Shown piece by piece: positions 1 to 10,469 of a stretch of DNA of 44,483 nucleotides; the first letter of the stretch is position 1, and each line of letters begins with the position of its first letter. Origin of the DNA: Bradyrhizobium guangdongense. Its GTDB lineage: Bacteria > Pseudomonadota > Alphaproteobacteria > Rhizobiales > Xanthobacteraceae. A model generated the notes under the pieces. It was not told where the DNA came from. It saw nothing but the letters and a program-made list of their open reading frames with translations, and did not search any database. The stretch spans positions 1-44,483 of the forward strand of contig NZ_PPPT01000152.1 in assembly GCF_006483445.1 (NCBI RefSeq). The letters are read 5' to 3'. The translations under genes and the position numbers were made by a program.

Positions 1-4
1 CGAG

Positions 5-38
5 ATTCCGGGTTCGATGCTTCGCATCGCCCCGGAAT
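5..38. repeat. REP-like palindromic hairpin
   Basis: An 8-bp outer stem (5-12 with 31-38) and a 6-bp inner stem CGATGC/GCATCG (15-20 with 24-29) enclose a 3-nt loop, with a small TT/C internal bulge. The sequence lies between genes and resembles the dispersed palindromic elements common between genes in Bradyrhizobium; that family link is from memory. I saw no second copy in this window, so its repetitive nature is inferred. It could also act as a terminator for a gene left of the window, although no T tract follows. Confidence 0.5.
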
Positions 39-133
39 GACGGCGCTTGTAGCCGTCGCTCCTGCAAATCAATCGCGTCTACACCTGTGGATCGTCGCTT
101 GATGTTCGCAGGCGGCCTGCTAAATCCCCGGCC

Positions 134-1507
134 ATGAGCTCTGAAACCTCCAAGACCTCGGTCGCGGCGATCTCGATCTTCGCCAGCGGCGGCATGGCGA
201 TTGCCAAATTTGCGGTCGGCATCGCGATCGGCTCGCTGGCGCTGATCTCGGAGGCGCTGCACTCCTCGATCGACCTGGTCGCGACCATAATCACCTGGGC
301 AGTGGTGCGGGTCTCCGACAAGCCGGCGGACGACGAGCACCATTACGGCCATGGCAAGCTCGAAAGCGTCTCCGCGCTCGGCGTCACCGCGCTGCTCTAT
401 GTGCTGGCCGGCGGCATTCTGGTGGAGGCCTATAGCCGGATCCGCGAGGGCACGCCGCCGCCGACCATCTCGGCGGTGCCGTTCGTCGTGCTGGTCATCG
501 ACATCGTCGTCAATCTCTGGCGCGCCCGCGCGCTGCATCGTGCCGCGCGTGCGACCAAGAGCCAGGCGCTTGCGGCCGACGCCCTGCACTTCGCCTCCGA
601 CGTGATGGGCTCGTTGGCCGTCATAGCCGGCCTCATCCTCGCTGCCCTCGGCTTCTGGTGGGGCGATGCCGCCGCCGCCGCCGCCGTGGCCGTGATGATC
701 GCGCTACTCGGCCTGCGGATGGCGGGCTCGACCGTGCAGACGCTGGTCGACCGGGCGCCCGAGGGCGTTGCCGAGCGTGCCACCGCGGCGATCCGTGGCG
801 TGCCCGGGGTTGTCGACGTCGAGCGGCTGCGCGCACGCATGGTCGGCTCGACCCATTTCGTCGACGCCATCGTGCAGGTGCCCCGCACCTACCCGATCGA
901 CCGCATCGAGGGCATCAAGCAGCAGTCCCAGGCCGCCGTCCACAAAGCGCTCGGCGATGCCGACCTCACCTTCACCGCCGTGCCTGTCGCGCGCAACAAC
1001 GAGACCGTGCGCGACCGCATCATGGTGATCGCACGCAATTCGGGCCTCGCCGTCCACCACGTCACGGTGCACGACCTCGGCACCAAGCTGATCGTCAGCA
1101 TCGACCTCGAGGTCGACGGCGCGATGCCGCTGGTCACGGCCCACGACGTCGCCAACAGTTTCGAGCGCAACATCATGGACGATTTTGGCGACGACGTGGA
1201 GGTCGACGTCCATATCGAGCCGCTGGAACCCGAACTGCCCCACGGCATCGACGCGCCGGCCGAGCGGGTCCAGACCATTGCCGCGGCGCTGACGCAGTTC
1301 GCCGCCGGCACCGACATCCACGACATCCATAATGTGCGGGTCCGCAACACCGACGCCGGCGAGATCGTCAACTTCCATTGCCGCGCCGCACCCTCGATGA
1401 GCGTGATCCGCGTGCACGAGCATGTCGACGAAATCGAGCGCGCGTTGCGCCGCGCGTTCCCGAGCGTGAAGCGCGTCATCAGTCACGCCGAGCCGCCGCG
1501 CGCGTGA
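134..1507 (+). CDS. cation diffusion facilitator (CDF) metal efflux transporter
   Basis: Inner-membrane proton/divalent cation antiporter of 457 residues. The N-terminal 200 or so residues hold the transmembrane bundle. Both halves of the transport site are visible as HxxxD motifs, HSSID and HFASD, an arrangement typical of zinc-type CDF proteins; the loop motif HHYGHGKLES is also classic. The protein is about 150 residues longer than YiiP/FieF because three ZT-dimer-like cytoplasmic domains follow in tandem (about 210-295, 297-375 and 385-455), the second and third ending in an H-x-E-P motif. The start at 134 precedes a clean TM segment. Substrate (Zn, Fe, Co or Mn) cannot be fixed from sequence. 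It appears monocistronic. Confidence 0.9.
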   Translation: MSSETSKTSVAAISIFASGGMAIAKFAVGIAIGSLALISEALHSSIDLVATIITWAVVRVSDKPADDEHHYGHGKLESVSALGVTALLYVLAGGILVEAYSRIREGTPPPTISAVPFVVLVIDIVVNLWRARALHRAARATKSQALAADALHFASDVMGSLAVIAGLILAALGFWWGDAAAAAAVAVMIALLGLRMAGSTVQTLVDRAPEGVAERATAAIRGVPGVVDVERLRARMVGSTHFVDAIVQVPRTYPIDRIEGIKQQSQAAVHKALGDADLTFTAVPVARNNETVRDRIMVIARNSGLAVHHVTVHDLGTKLIVSIDLEVDGAMPLVTAHDVANSFERNIMDDFGDDVEVDVHIEPLEPELPHGIDAPAERVQTIAAALTQFAAGTDIHDIHNVRVRNTDAGEIVNFHCRAAPSMSVIRVHEHVDEIERALRRAFPSVKRVISHAEPPRA

Positions 1508-1602
1508 CGAAGAGTCACACGTTCTCGTTTCGGACTCACATCTCACGTAATTTTTCGGAACGTGGCGACGCTAAGACTCCGTTGGACAAGATTTATTTCG
1601 CA

Positions 1603-1617
1603 TTAACGAATCGTTGA
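1603..1617. promoter_or_regulatory. near-consensus CtrA box
   Basis: TTAA-N7-TTGA in the 146-bp gap before the PAS kinase. The CtrA consensus in Alphaproteobacteria is TTAA-N7-TTAA, so there is one mismatch. It lies 118 bp upstream of the preferred kinase start. The downstream protein resembles kinases of the CtrA phosphorelay, which makes the site more plausible, but a 15-bp match of this kind can occur by chance. Confidence 0.3.
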
Positions 1618-1734
1618 CTCTCGACAGCCCGGGAAAACTGGATTCAAATCGCTGTGATTCGGAACGAGAGCTGGGGCTCTTCCGAACCGGGTAGCAGCGA
1701 CGTTTTTCTGAGTCATTGGTGGGGGGCCGAAGGC

Positions 1735-4065
<2,331 letters not shown>

Positions 4066-4072
4066 GAACTCT

Positions 4073-4966
4073 TCAGGATTGCAGCGTCGGAGCGACTTCG
4101 CGCGCGATGTTGACCAGCGCGGCGATCAGCGGCGTCATCGGATCGCGCTGCGGGATCACGAGACCGATGCTGTAGTTGACGGCGGGATCGACGATCGGGA
4201 TCGAACGCACGGTGTCCGAAAGGCCCAAGGTCTCCGCCAGCTTCGCCGGCATCACGCTCGCCCAGCGCCCGGTCTTGACGTGCGTGAACAGAACCAGCAG
4301 CGAGTTCGACGTCAGCGTCGGCGTCGCCTCCGCGCCGACCGAGCGCAGCGCGCGATCGATGATGCGCCGGTTCTGCATGTCGGGTGTCAGCAGGCACAGC
4401 GGCACCTGCCCCACTTCCTTCCACGTCACCGTCTCGCGATCGCCGAACATCGCATCCGGCGCGGTCAGCAGGCGATAGCTCTCATTGTAGAGCGGGATGG
4501 TGCGCACCTTGCCGATCGGCTCGTTCTCGATGTAGGTCAGTCCCGCATCGACCTCGAGATTTTCGAGCAGCCCCAGCACCTCCGAGGAGGTCGTGGACTG
4601 GATGCGGAAGCGCACGTCGGGATGTTTGGCGCGGAACGGCGTCGTCAGCGACGCCACCATGCCGAGCACGGTCGGGATCGCCGCGATCCGGATCTCGCCG
4701 GACAGCTTGTGCCTGAGGCCGTTGATCTCATCGCGCATGGCGCGGCTGTCGCCGACGATGCGGCGCGCCCAGTCGAGCGCACGCTCGCCCTCCGGCGTAA
4801 AGCCCTGGAAGCGCGAGCCGCGCTGAACCAGCATCACGCCGAGAATCTCCTCGAGCTGCTTCAGCCCGGTCGACATGGTCGGCTGGGTAACGCCGCAGGC
4901 CTCCGCCGCGCGTCCAAAATGCCGCTCCTTCGCGAGTGCCAGCAACAGTTCAAGCTTGTCGATCAA
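4073..4966 (-). CDS. LysR-family transcriptional regulator
   Basis: About 297 residues, normal for the family. The N-terminal winged HTH is clear (HFGRAAEACGVTQPTMSTGLKQLEEILG) and is followed by a periplasmic-binding-protein-like effector domain. I chose a TTG start at 4966: homologues typically begin at the IDKLE segment, and GAGGGGA lies 8 nt upstream. The ATG at 4984, giving six more residues, has no clear Shine-Dalgarno. Target genes and effector are unknown; LysR proteins usually control a divergent neighbour, but the gene to the right (glnE) reads in the same direction, so no divergent target is present. The 147-bp gap to glnE holds an AT-rich stretch that may be its promoter. Confidence 0.88.
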   Translation of the reverse strand: MIDKLELLLALAKERHFGRAAEACGVTQPTMSTGLKQLEEILGVMLVQRGSRFQGFTPEGERALDWARRIVGDSRAMRDEINGLRHKLSGEIRIAAIPTVLGMVASLTTPFRAKHPDVRFRIQSTTSSEVLGLLENLEVDAGLTYIENEPIGKVRTIPLYNESYRLLTAPDAMFGDRETVTWKEVGQVPLCLLTPDMQNRRIIDRALRSVGAEATPTLTSNSLLVLFTHVKTGRWASVMPAKLAETLGLSDTVRSIPIVDPAVNYSIGLVIPQRDPMTPLIAALVNIAREVAPTLQS

Positions 4967-5113
4967 GCGGCAGTCCCCTCGCATAGTCTCATGCCGTGCA
5001 GGCTATCACGGCCTGCACCTGCCAACAGAGGGAAACCGCAGGAGATCATTGCATTTTCTTATCGTCCGATTGCGGATTCCGATGAATCGGGTGCGCCATC
5101 GCAGTGGTCTGAG

Positions 5114-8074
5114 CTAGCCCACGATCGCCTTGAAGACGCGCCGGACCTCGGTCTGGGTTTCGCGCACGCGGGCGACCAGCGCGGAAAAGTCGGGCGTGTC
5201 GCCGGCGCGCACCATCACGCGCTGCAGATCGACGCCCGCGGTCTCCGGGTTGAACTTGCCGATGACGCAGAGACGCAGGATTTGCGTCAGATCGTGGTAA
5301 AGCCGTGCAGCGGAGCGCAAAATCTCGGCTTCTGATGCATCGAGCACGCCGAGTCTTGCTGCGTTCTCCAGCACCTGGAGGGTGGAGACGCTGAGGATCT
5401 CCGGCTTGTCGGCGGCATGGACGAGCTGCAGGTACTGCGCGATGAAGTCGATGTCGACGAGGCCGCCGGCCGCGAGCTTCAGGTCCCAGATGTCGTCCTC
5501 CCCCTTCTCCAGCGCGATCGCCCGCCGCATCTCGGCGACGTCGTTGGCGATGGTGGCGCGATCGCGGCGGCGCGTCAGCACCTGGCGGATGACTGTTTCG
5601 ATCCGGTCGCGGAACGCTGGCGATGCCGAGACGACGCGCGCGCGCGTCAGCGCCATGTGCTCCCAGGTCCAGGCCTCGTTGTCCTGGTAGTCGGCAAAGG
5701 ATGAAATATGCGAGGCGACGGGACCGGCCCGGCCGGAGGGACGCAGCCGCATGTCGATCTCGTAAAGCACGCCGTAATTGGTCCGCGTCGTGAAGGCGCT
5801 GATCAAACGTTGCGTGAAACGTGCAAAATAATGTGCGCCCTGCAGCGACCGCTCGCCGTCGGAGTCGGGTTCGTCGCCGTCGAAATCATAGAGCAGGATC
5901 AGGTCGAGGTCGGAGGATGCCGTCATCTCGCGGCTGCCGAGCCGGCCCATGGCGATGATGGCGGTCTCCTGGCCCTTAATCCGGCCGTGCTGGGCGGCGA
6001 AGCGATCGGCGACCAGCCCATGCACGGTGTGGACGATGCCCTCGGCAACATCGGCGAAAGCCGTCGCTGCCTGCTGCGCCGAGACGGTGCCGGAGAGAAT
6101 GCGTGTGCCGATCAGGAACAGGCTCTCCTGCCCGAACAGGCGGAGACGATCGAGGAACTCTTCGTAGGAATCCGCGTCGCGCACCGTGGCGGCGAGCCGC
6201 GCCGACAATTCCTGCCGGTCCGGCATCGCGCCGAAGAAGCGCGGGTCGATCAACCCGTCCATGAGCTGCGGCTGTCGCGCCAGCATCTCGCCGAGCCGAG
6301 GCGCTGCGCCGAGCACCAGCGCCACCAGCGCGACGAGGTCGCGGTTCTGGCTCAACAGCGTGATCAGGCGGCCGCCGCGCTGCAGGGCCTGCAAGAACCC
6401 GTCGAAGGCGACGACGGCGCGATCCGGCTCCTCGGCATGCGCGAGGCCGTCGATCAGCGCGGGCACGAACTCGACGAAGGCCATGCGCGTGGCTTCATTG
6501 CGGAACACGCGGTAGTCGGCCGTGATCCAGTCGTGCACGGTCTGGGCTGCCGCGGCCGGCTTCTTGAAACCGAGCGTGGCGAGATGCTGGAGCAGGCGCT
6601 GGTCGTCGGGGCCGGCGCCATAGTCGATCGACGGCAGGCTCGCCGTCCCGGTCGGGTCGCCCTCGAAGAGCTTTTCGTAATGGCCCTGCACGATCTCGAG
6701 CTGGCGCAGCAGGTCGCGGGCAAAGGCTTCGCGGCTTTCATAGCCGAAGAACCAGGCGAGACGCTCCACCGCCTCCTTGTCGTCAGGCAGCGTGTGGGTC
6801 TGCTCGTCGGCGATCATCTGCAGGCGATGCTCGACGCGGCGCAGGAATTCATAGGCGGTCGAGAGTTCGTCGCGCGCCTGAAAAGTGATCCAGTTGCTGT
6901 TGGCGAGCACATCGAGGGCAGCGAGCGTGGGACGCACGCGCAACTCGGGATGACGGCCACCGGCGATCAACTGCTGGGTCTGGGCAAAGAACTCGATCTC
7001 GCGGATGCCGCCGCGTCCAACCTTGACGTTATGGCCTTCGACGGAGACGTCAGTCTGACCGCGATAGGTCTGCATCTGCCGCTTCATGTCATGGACATCG
7101 GCAAGCGCGGCAAAATCCAGATGCTTGCGCCAGACGAAGGGCGAGATTTCGGCGAGCAGCGCGTCACCCGCCCGGAGATCGCCGGCGCAGGCGCGCGCCT
7201 TGATCATGGCGGCGCGCTCCCAGGTGCGCCCTTCCCGCTCGTAGTAATGCAGCGCCGCGTCGCGCGAGATCGCGACCTGCGTCGAGGACGGGTCGGGCCG
7301 CAGCCGCAGATCGACGCGGAAGACGTAGCCGTCATAGGTGCGCTGCTGCAGCAGGCGCGACATGCCCTGCGTAACCCGGACGAAGAACGGCTGCGGCTCG
7401 ATATCGGGAGCCAGCGTCGTCATGTCAGGATCGAAGAACACGATCAGGTCGATGTCGCTGGAATAGTTCAGCTCGCCCGCCCCCATCTTGCCCATCGCGA
7501 GCACGATCAGGCCGGAGCCCTCTTCCGGCGAATCGGGATTGGGCGGCGAGATGCGGCCGCGCGCGGCCTCCTGTCGCAGCAGATATTGCAGGGCCGTCTG
7601 CACCGAGGACACGGCGAGATCGGTCAGCGCCGCCGTCACCCGCATCACCGGCCAGACGCCGCCGATGTCGCACAGCGCGATCAGGAGGGCGGCTTCCGCT
7701 TTCATGCGGCGAAGCAGCCGGATCACGTCCGCTTCATCGGAGGCAGCGAGAACCACGAGCCGCGTGTTTTCGATCAGATCGGCGAGATGCGCATCGGGAT
7801 CGCTGTGGAGCAGGCGGATGAGCCGCGCCGCATCGGCACGGACCAGGTCAAAGAGATAGGGCGAGAAATCCGCAATCCCCGCCAGGATGTCGCGCGCGAA
7901 CGGATGCGCCAATTGCGCCGCGATGGCGGACGCAGCTTGCGGATCGAGCTCGGTGAGCCAGTCGCGAAGACGTTGGTCGGCAGTGGTGGAAGCGGCAACA
8001 TGAGGCGCTTCCGCAAAGCGAGCGGCAAGAGCGACACCATGCTTGTCCGCGTTTCCCGGCGCGGAGAGAGTCAT
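5114..8074 (-). CDS. glnE: bifunctional glutamine synthetase adenylyltransferase / adenylyl-removing enzyme
   Basis: Cytoplasmic enzyme of 986 residues, the expected GlnE size. It adenylylates glutamine synthetase to lower its activity when nitrogen is plentiful and removes AMP when nitrogen is scarce, responding to PII and glutamine. Both nucleotidyltransferase domains are present: the N-terminal half has GELNYSSDIDLIVFF and the C-terminal half GSREMTASSDLDLILLY, each keeping the D-x-D metal-binding pair. Its ATG overlaps the stop of the upstream histidine kinase gene by four bases (ATGA, 8071-8074), so the two are probably translationally coupled. In a diazotroph this enzyme would affect ammonium assimilation. 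Confidence 0.97.
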   Translation of the reverse strand: MTLSAPGNADKHGVALAARFAEAPHVAASTTADQRLRDWLTELDPQAASAIAAQLAHPFARDILAGIADFSPYLFDLVRADAARLIRLLHSDPDAHLADLIENTRLVVLAASDEADVIRLLRRMKAEAALLIALCDIGGVWPVMRVTAALTDLAVSSVQTALQYLLRQEAARGRISPPNPDSPEEGSGLIVLAMGKMGAGELNYSSDIDLIVFFDPDMTTLAPDIEPQPFFVRVTQGMSRLLQQRTYDGYVFRVDLRLRPDPSSTQVAISRDAALHYYEREGRTWERAAMIKARACAGDLRAGDALLAEISPFVWRKHLDFAALADVHDMKRQMQTYRGQTDVSVEGHNVKVGRGGIREIEFFAQTQQLIAGGRHPELRVRPTLAALDVLANSNWITFQARDELSTAYEFLRRVEHRLQMIADEQTHTLPDDKEAVERLAWFFGYESREAFARDLLRQLEIVQGHYEKLFEGDPTGTASLPSIDYGAGPDDQRLLQHLATLGFKKPAAAAQTVHDWITADYRVFRNEATRMAFVEFVPALIDGLAHAEEPDRAVVAFDGFLQALQRGGRLITLLSQNRDLVALVALVLGAAPRLGEMLARQPQLMDGLIDPRFFGAMPDRQELSARLAATVRDADSYEEFLDRLRLFGQESLFLIGTRILSGTVSAQQAATAFADVAEGIVHTVHGLVADRFAAQHGRIKGQETAIIAMGRLGSREMTASSDLDLILLYDFDGDEPDSDGERSLQGAHYFARFTQRLISAFTTRTNYGVLYEIDMRLRPSGRAGPVASHISSFADYQDNEAWTWEHMALTRARVVSASPAFRDRIETVIRQVLTRRRDRATIANDVAEMRRAIALEKGEDDIWDLKLAAGGLVDIDFIAQYLQLVHAADKPEILSVSTLQVLENAARLGVLDASEAEILRSAARLYHDLTQILRLCVIGKFNPETAGVDLQRVMVRAGDTPDFSALVARVRETQTEVRRVFKAIVG

Positions 8075-9531
8075 GCCACCTTCTGTGGCACATCCTGCGT
8101 TGGGGGAGCAACCCTGTCGCTGACGCCAGCGCGCGCCGGCAACACCAGCGTGGCGACGAGGCCGGGATGGGCGTCGCCAAGCTTCAATTCACCGCCATGC
8201 AAGGTGGCAACGGCGGATGCGAGGCTGAGGCCCAGACCGGAGCCGGGTAGTGTCCGGCTCGCCTCCAGCCGCACGAATCGCTCCACCGCGTGCTTGCGAT
8301 CGCCTTCGGGAATGCCGGGACCGCGATCGGTGACGCTGAGCAGGACTTGATCCCCCTCGCGCCGTGCCTCGATCAGGATCTGGCGGCTGTCCATGCTGAC
8401 CACGGTTCCCGCGGCCTGCGTGACAGGCTTGCCGTATTTGATGGCATTTTCGACCAGATTGGCGAGCGCCTGACTGATCAGCTCGCGATTGGCGTGGACG
8501 GGCGTCGGCTCCGTCTTCACCTTGAGCGTCATGCCGTCCTCTTCGGCGAGCGGCTCGTAGAGCTCGTGGATGCCGTTGGCGACATCGGCGGCGTCAAAAT
8601 CGTCCATGTTGCCACGCGCCTGTCCGGACTCAGCGCGGGCGATCATCAGCAGGGCATTGAAGGTGCGGATCAGCCCGTCGGATTCTTCGATGGTGCGTTC
8701 CAGCGCGGCGCGATATTCGCCTTCGCTGCCGGATTTCGCCAATGCCTCCTCGGCGCGGTTGCGCAACCGCGTCAGCGGCGTCTTGAGGTCGTGGGCGATA
8801 TTGTCCGAGACCTCCTTCAGGCCGGCCATCAGCGCCTCGATGCGCTCCAGCATGGCGTTGAGGTTTTCGGCGAGGCGATCCAGCTCGTCGCCACTGCGCC
8901 CGACCGGCAGCCGCTCAGAGAGATCGCCGGACATGATGCGCTGGGTAGTACCGGTCATCGCATCGATGCGCCGGAGCACCCGGCGCGCGACGAAGATGCC
9001 GCCGCCGAGACCGAGCACCACGACGATGAGGATCGACCATTGCGCGGCCTTGGCCACGATGCCGAACAGGCGGCGCCGCTCGTCGAGATCCCGGCCGATC
9101 AGCAGGCGAAAACCGTTCGGCAGCTCGCTGACGTAAACCAGCGCGCGATGATCGCGGCTGTCGGTCTCCTCCATGCGCCGGTAGGCGGTTTCGACCCAGC
9201 CGCGCGTCGCCATCACGCCGGGCGCGAGCGAGCCGACATTGCCCGCAATGGCCTGCCCGGACGGATTGGTCACGAGATAGAGGTTGGCGTTCGGCCGCAG
9301 CGAGCGGTATTCGATCGCGCGCGCGAGGCCGTACAGGCCACGGAGAACGTAGATTTCGTTGATCTCGGCGGTCTCGACGTTGACCGTCTGCGTGATCTCT
9401 TCGTTGATCAGCCGGCGCGTGTTCCAGGCGAAATAGGCGAGCAGCGACGCCGCGAACAACGCAAACAGCAGCAGATAGGCCAGCGTCAGCCGGAACGCCG
9501 TGGTGCGGATGAGTTTACCGAATGCCGTCAC
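8071..9531 (-). CDS. HAMP-domain sensor histidine kinase
   Basis: Inner-membrane kinase of 486 residues. It has an N-terminal TM segment (residues 13-34), a periplasmic region of about 140 residues, a second TM (about 170-190), a HAMP linker, HisKA with phosphoacceptor His247 in NIAHDLKTPLTRLR, and a HATPase domain with NAIKYGKPV as N box and DRGPGIP and GSGLGLSLA as G boxes. The start overlaps the end of the response regulator gene by 17 bp, so the pair is cognate. No named family can be assigned with confidence. The periplasmic location of its sensor and the HtrA gene just upstream fit an envelope-stress role, which is inference. Confidence 0.9.
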   Translation of the reverse strand: MTAFGKLIRTTAFRLTLAYLLLFALFAASLLAYFAWNTRRLINEEITQTVNVETAEINEIYVLRGLYGLARAIEYRSLRPNANLYLVTNPSGQAIAGNVGSLAPGVMATRGWVETAYRRMEETDSRDHRALVYVSELPNGFRLLIGRDLDERRRLFGIVAKAAQWSILIVVVLGLGGGIFVARRVLRRIDAMTGTTQRIMSGDLSERLPVGRSGDELDRLAENLNAMLERIEALMAGLKEVSDNIAHDLKTPLTRLRNRAEEALAKSGSEGEYRAALERTIEESDGLIRTFNALLMIARAESGQARGNMDDFDAADVANGIHELYEPLAEEDGMTLKVKTEPTPVHANRELISQALANLVENAIKYGKPVTQAAGTVVSMDSRQILIEARREGDQVLLSVTDRGPGIPEGDRKHAVERFVRLEASRTLPGSGLGLSLASAVATLHGGELKLGDAHPGLVATLVLPARAGVSDRVAPPTQDVPQKVA

Positions 9532-10195
9532 GGATCATGTATCCGGCGCCGCGGATCGTGTGCAGCAGCGGCCGCTCAAAGCCCTTGTCGATCTTTGAGC
9601 GCAGCCGCGAGATGTGCACGTCGATCACGTTGGTCTGGGGATCGAAATGGTAGTCCCAGACGTTCTCGAGCAGCATGGTGCGCGTCACCACCTGTCCCGC
9701 ATGCTTCATGAGATATTCGAGCAGGCGGAACTCGCGCGGCTGCAGGGTCAGCTCGTCCTTGCCGCGGGCGACGCGATGCGACAGGCGATCGAGCTCGAGA
9801 TCGCCGACCTTGTAGACGGTGTCCTCGGCCGGTCCGCCGCGGCGGCGCGACAGCACCTCGACGCGCGCCAAAAGCTCGGCGAAGGAATACGGCTTCGGCA
9901 GATAGTCGTCGCCGCCGGCGCGCAGGCCCTTGATGCGGTCGTCGACCTGGCCGAGCGCGGAGAGGATCAGCACCGGCGTGGTGTCGCCCTTGTCGCGCAG
10001 AGCACCGATCAGCGACAGGCCGTCGCGCTTGGGCAGCATGCGGTCCACCACCAGCACGTCGTAATCGCCGCTCTCGGCCATGGCGAGGCCTTCCTCGCCG
10101 TCGGCGGCGTGGTCGGCAATGTGTCCGACTTCGCGAAACGCCTTCACGAGGTAATCGGCGGATTCACGGTCGTCTTCGATGATGAGCAGGCGCAT
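9515..10195 (-). CDS. OmpR-family response regulator
   Basis: About 226 residues: a receiver domain with phosphoacceptor Asp51 (VVDRMLPKRDG), conserved Lys in the switch region (YLPKPYSF), then a winged-helix DNA-binding domain of OmpR/PhoB type (LTLQPREFRLLEYLMKH, VIDVHISRLRSKID). I placed the start at the ATG beginning MRLLIIEDD (10195), the usual N-terminus for receivers. An in-frame ATG at 10240 would add 15 non-conserved residues, and neither start has a strong Shine-Dalgarno. It heads a three-gene operon with its kinase and glnE. DNA targets are unknown; htrA upstream is a candidate. Confidence 0.9.
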   Translation of the reverse strand: MRLLIIEDDRESADYLVKAFREVGHIADHAADGEEGLAMAESGDYDVLVVDRMLPKRDGLSLIGALRDKGDTTPVLILSALGQVDDRIKGLRAGGDDYLPKPYSFAELLARVEVLSRRRGGPAEDTVYKVGDLELDRLSHRVARGKDELTLQPREFRLLEYLMKHAGQVVTRTMLLENVWDYHFDPQTNVIDVHISRLRSKIDKGFERPLLHTIRGAGYMIRDGIR

Positions 10196-10290
10196 CGTGC
10201 GATCGGCGGCGGTCAAGGAGGTCAACCCTTCTGTCAACATGGCGCGGGCATCTCACGCTTGCAAGCCGAGCCGGACGGACTCGGCCGGGG

Positions 10291-10328
10291 AAAAAAGCGG
10301 GCGGTGAAGCTGGGGGACCTCACCGCCC
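10291..10328 (-). terminator. rho-independent terminator downstream of htrA
   Basis: On the minus strand a perfect 9-bp stem, GGGCGGTGA/TCACCGCCC (10320-10328 with 10299-10307), with a 12-nt loop is followed by GC and then six T (10296-10291). It lies about 140 bases past the htrA stop and about 100 bases before the response regulator start, so it separates htrA from the downstream operon. A second, imperfect GC-rich hairpin (GGAAGGAGGCCGGC against GCCGGCCGGCTTCCTTC, 10403-10449) sits just after the htrA stop, without a T tract. Confidence 0.85.
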
Positions 10329-10469
10329 TTAGGCCCTTCCGACGGAGGGGGGCGTATTCCACCGGAAGGTCAGCCGAAGGAGCGGGCGTTGGCTCGCTCC
10401 CCGGAAGGAGGCCGGCGGCGGGGGCGACTGATGCCGGCCGGCTTCCTTCAACTCGTCAATGTCTTGCCG

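Noticed and set aside
4967..5113. Small gene between the LysR gene and glnE
   Set aside because: Frames here are short or mostly inside neighbours; the AT-rich stretch looks like promoter DNA.
5708..8350. 880-codon plus-strand open frame opposite glnE
   Set aside because: Antisense shadow caused by GC-rich codon bias; no domains, and glnE on the other strand has both catalytic motifs.
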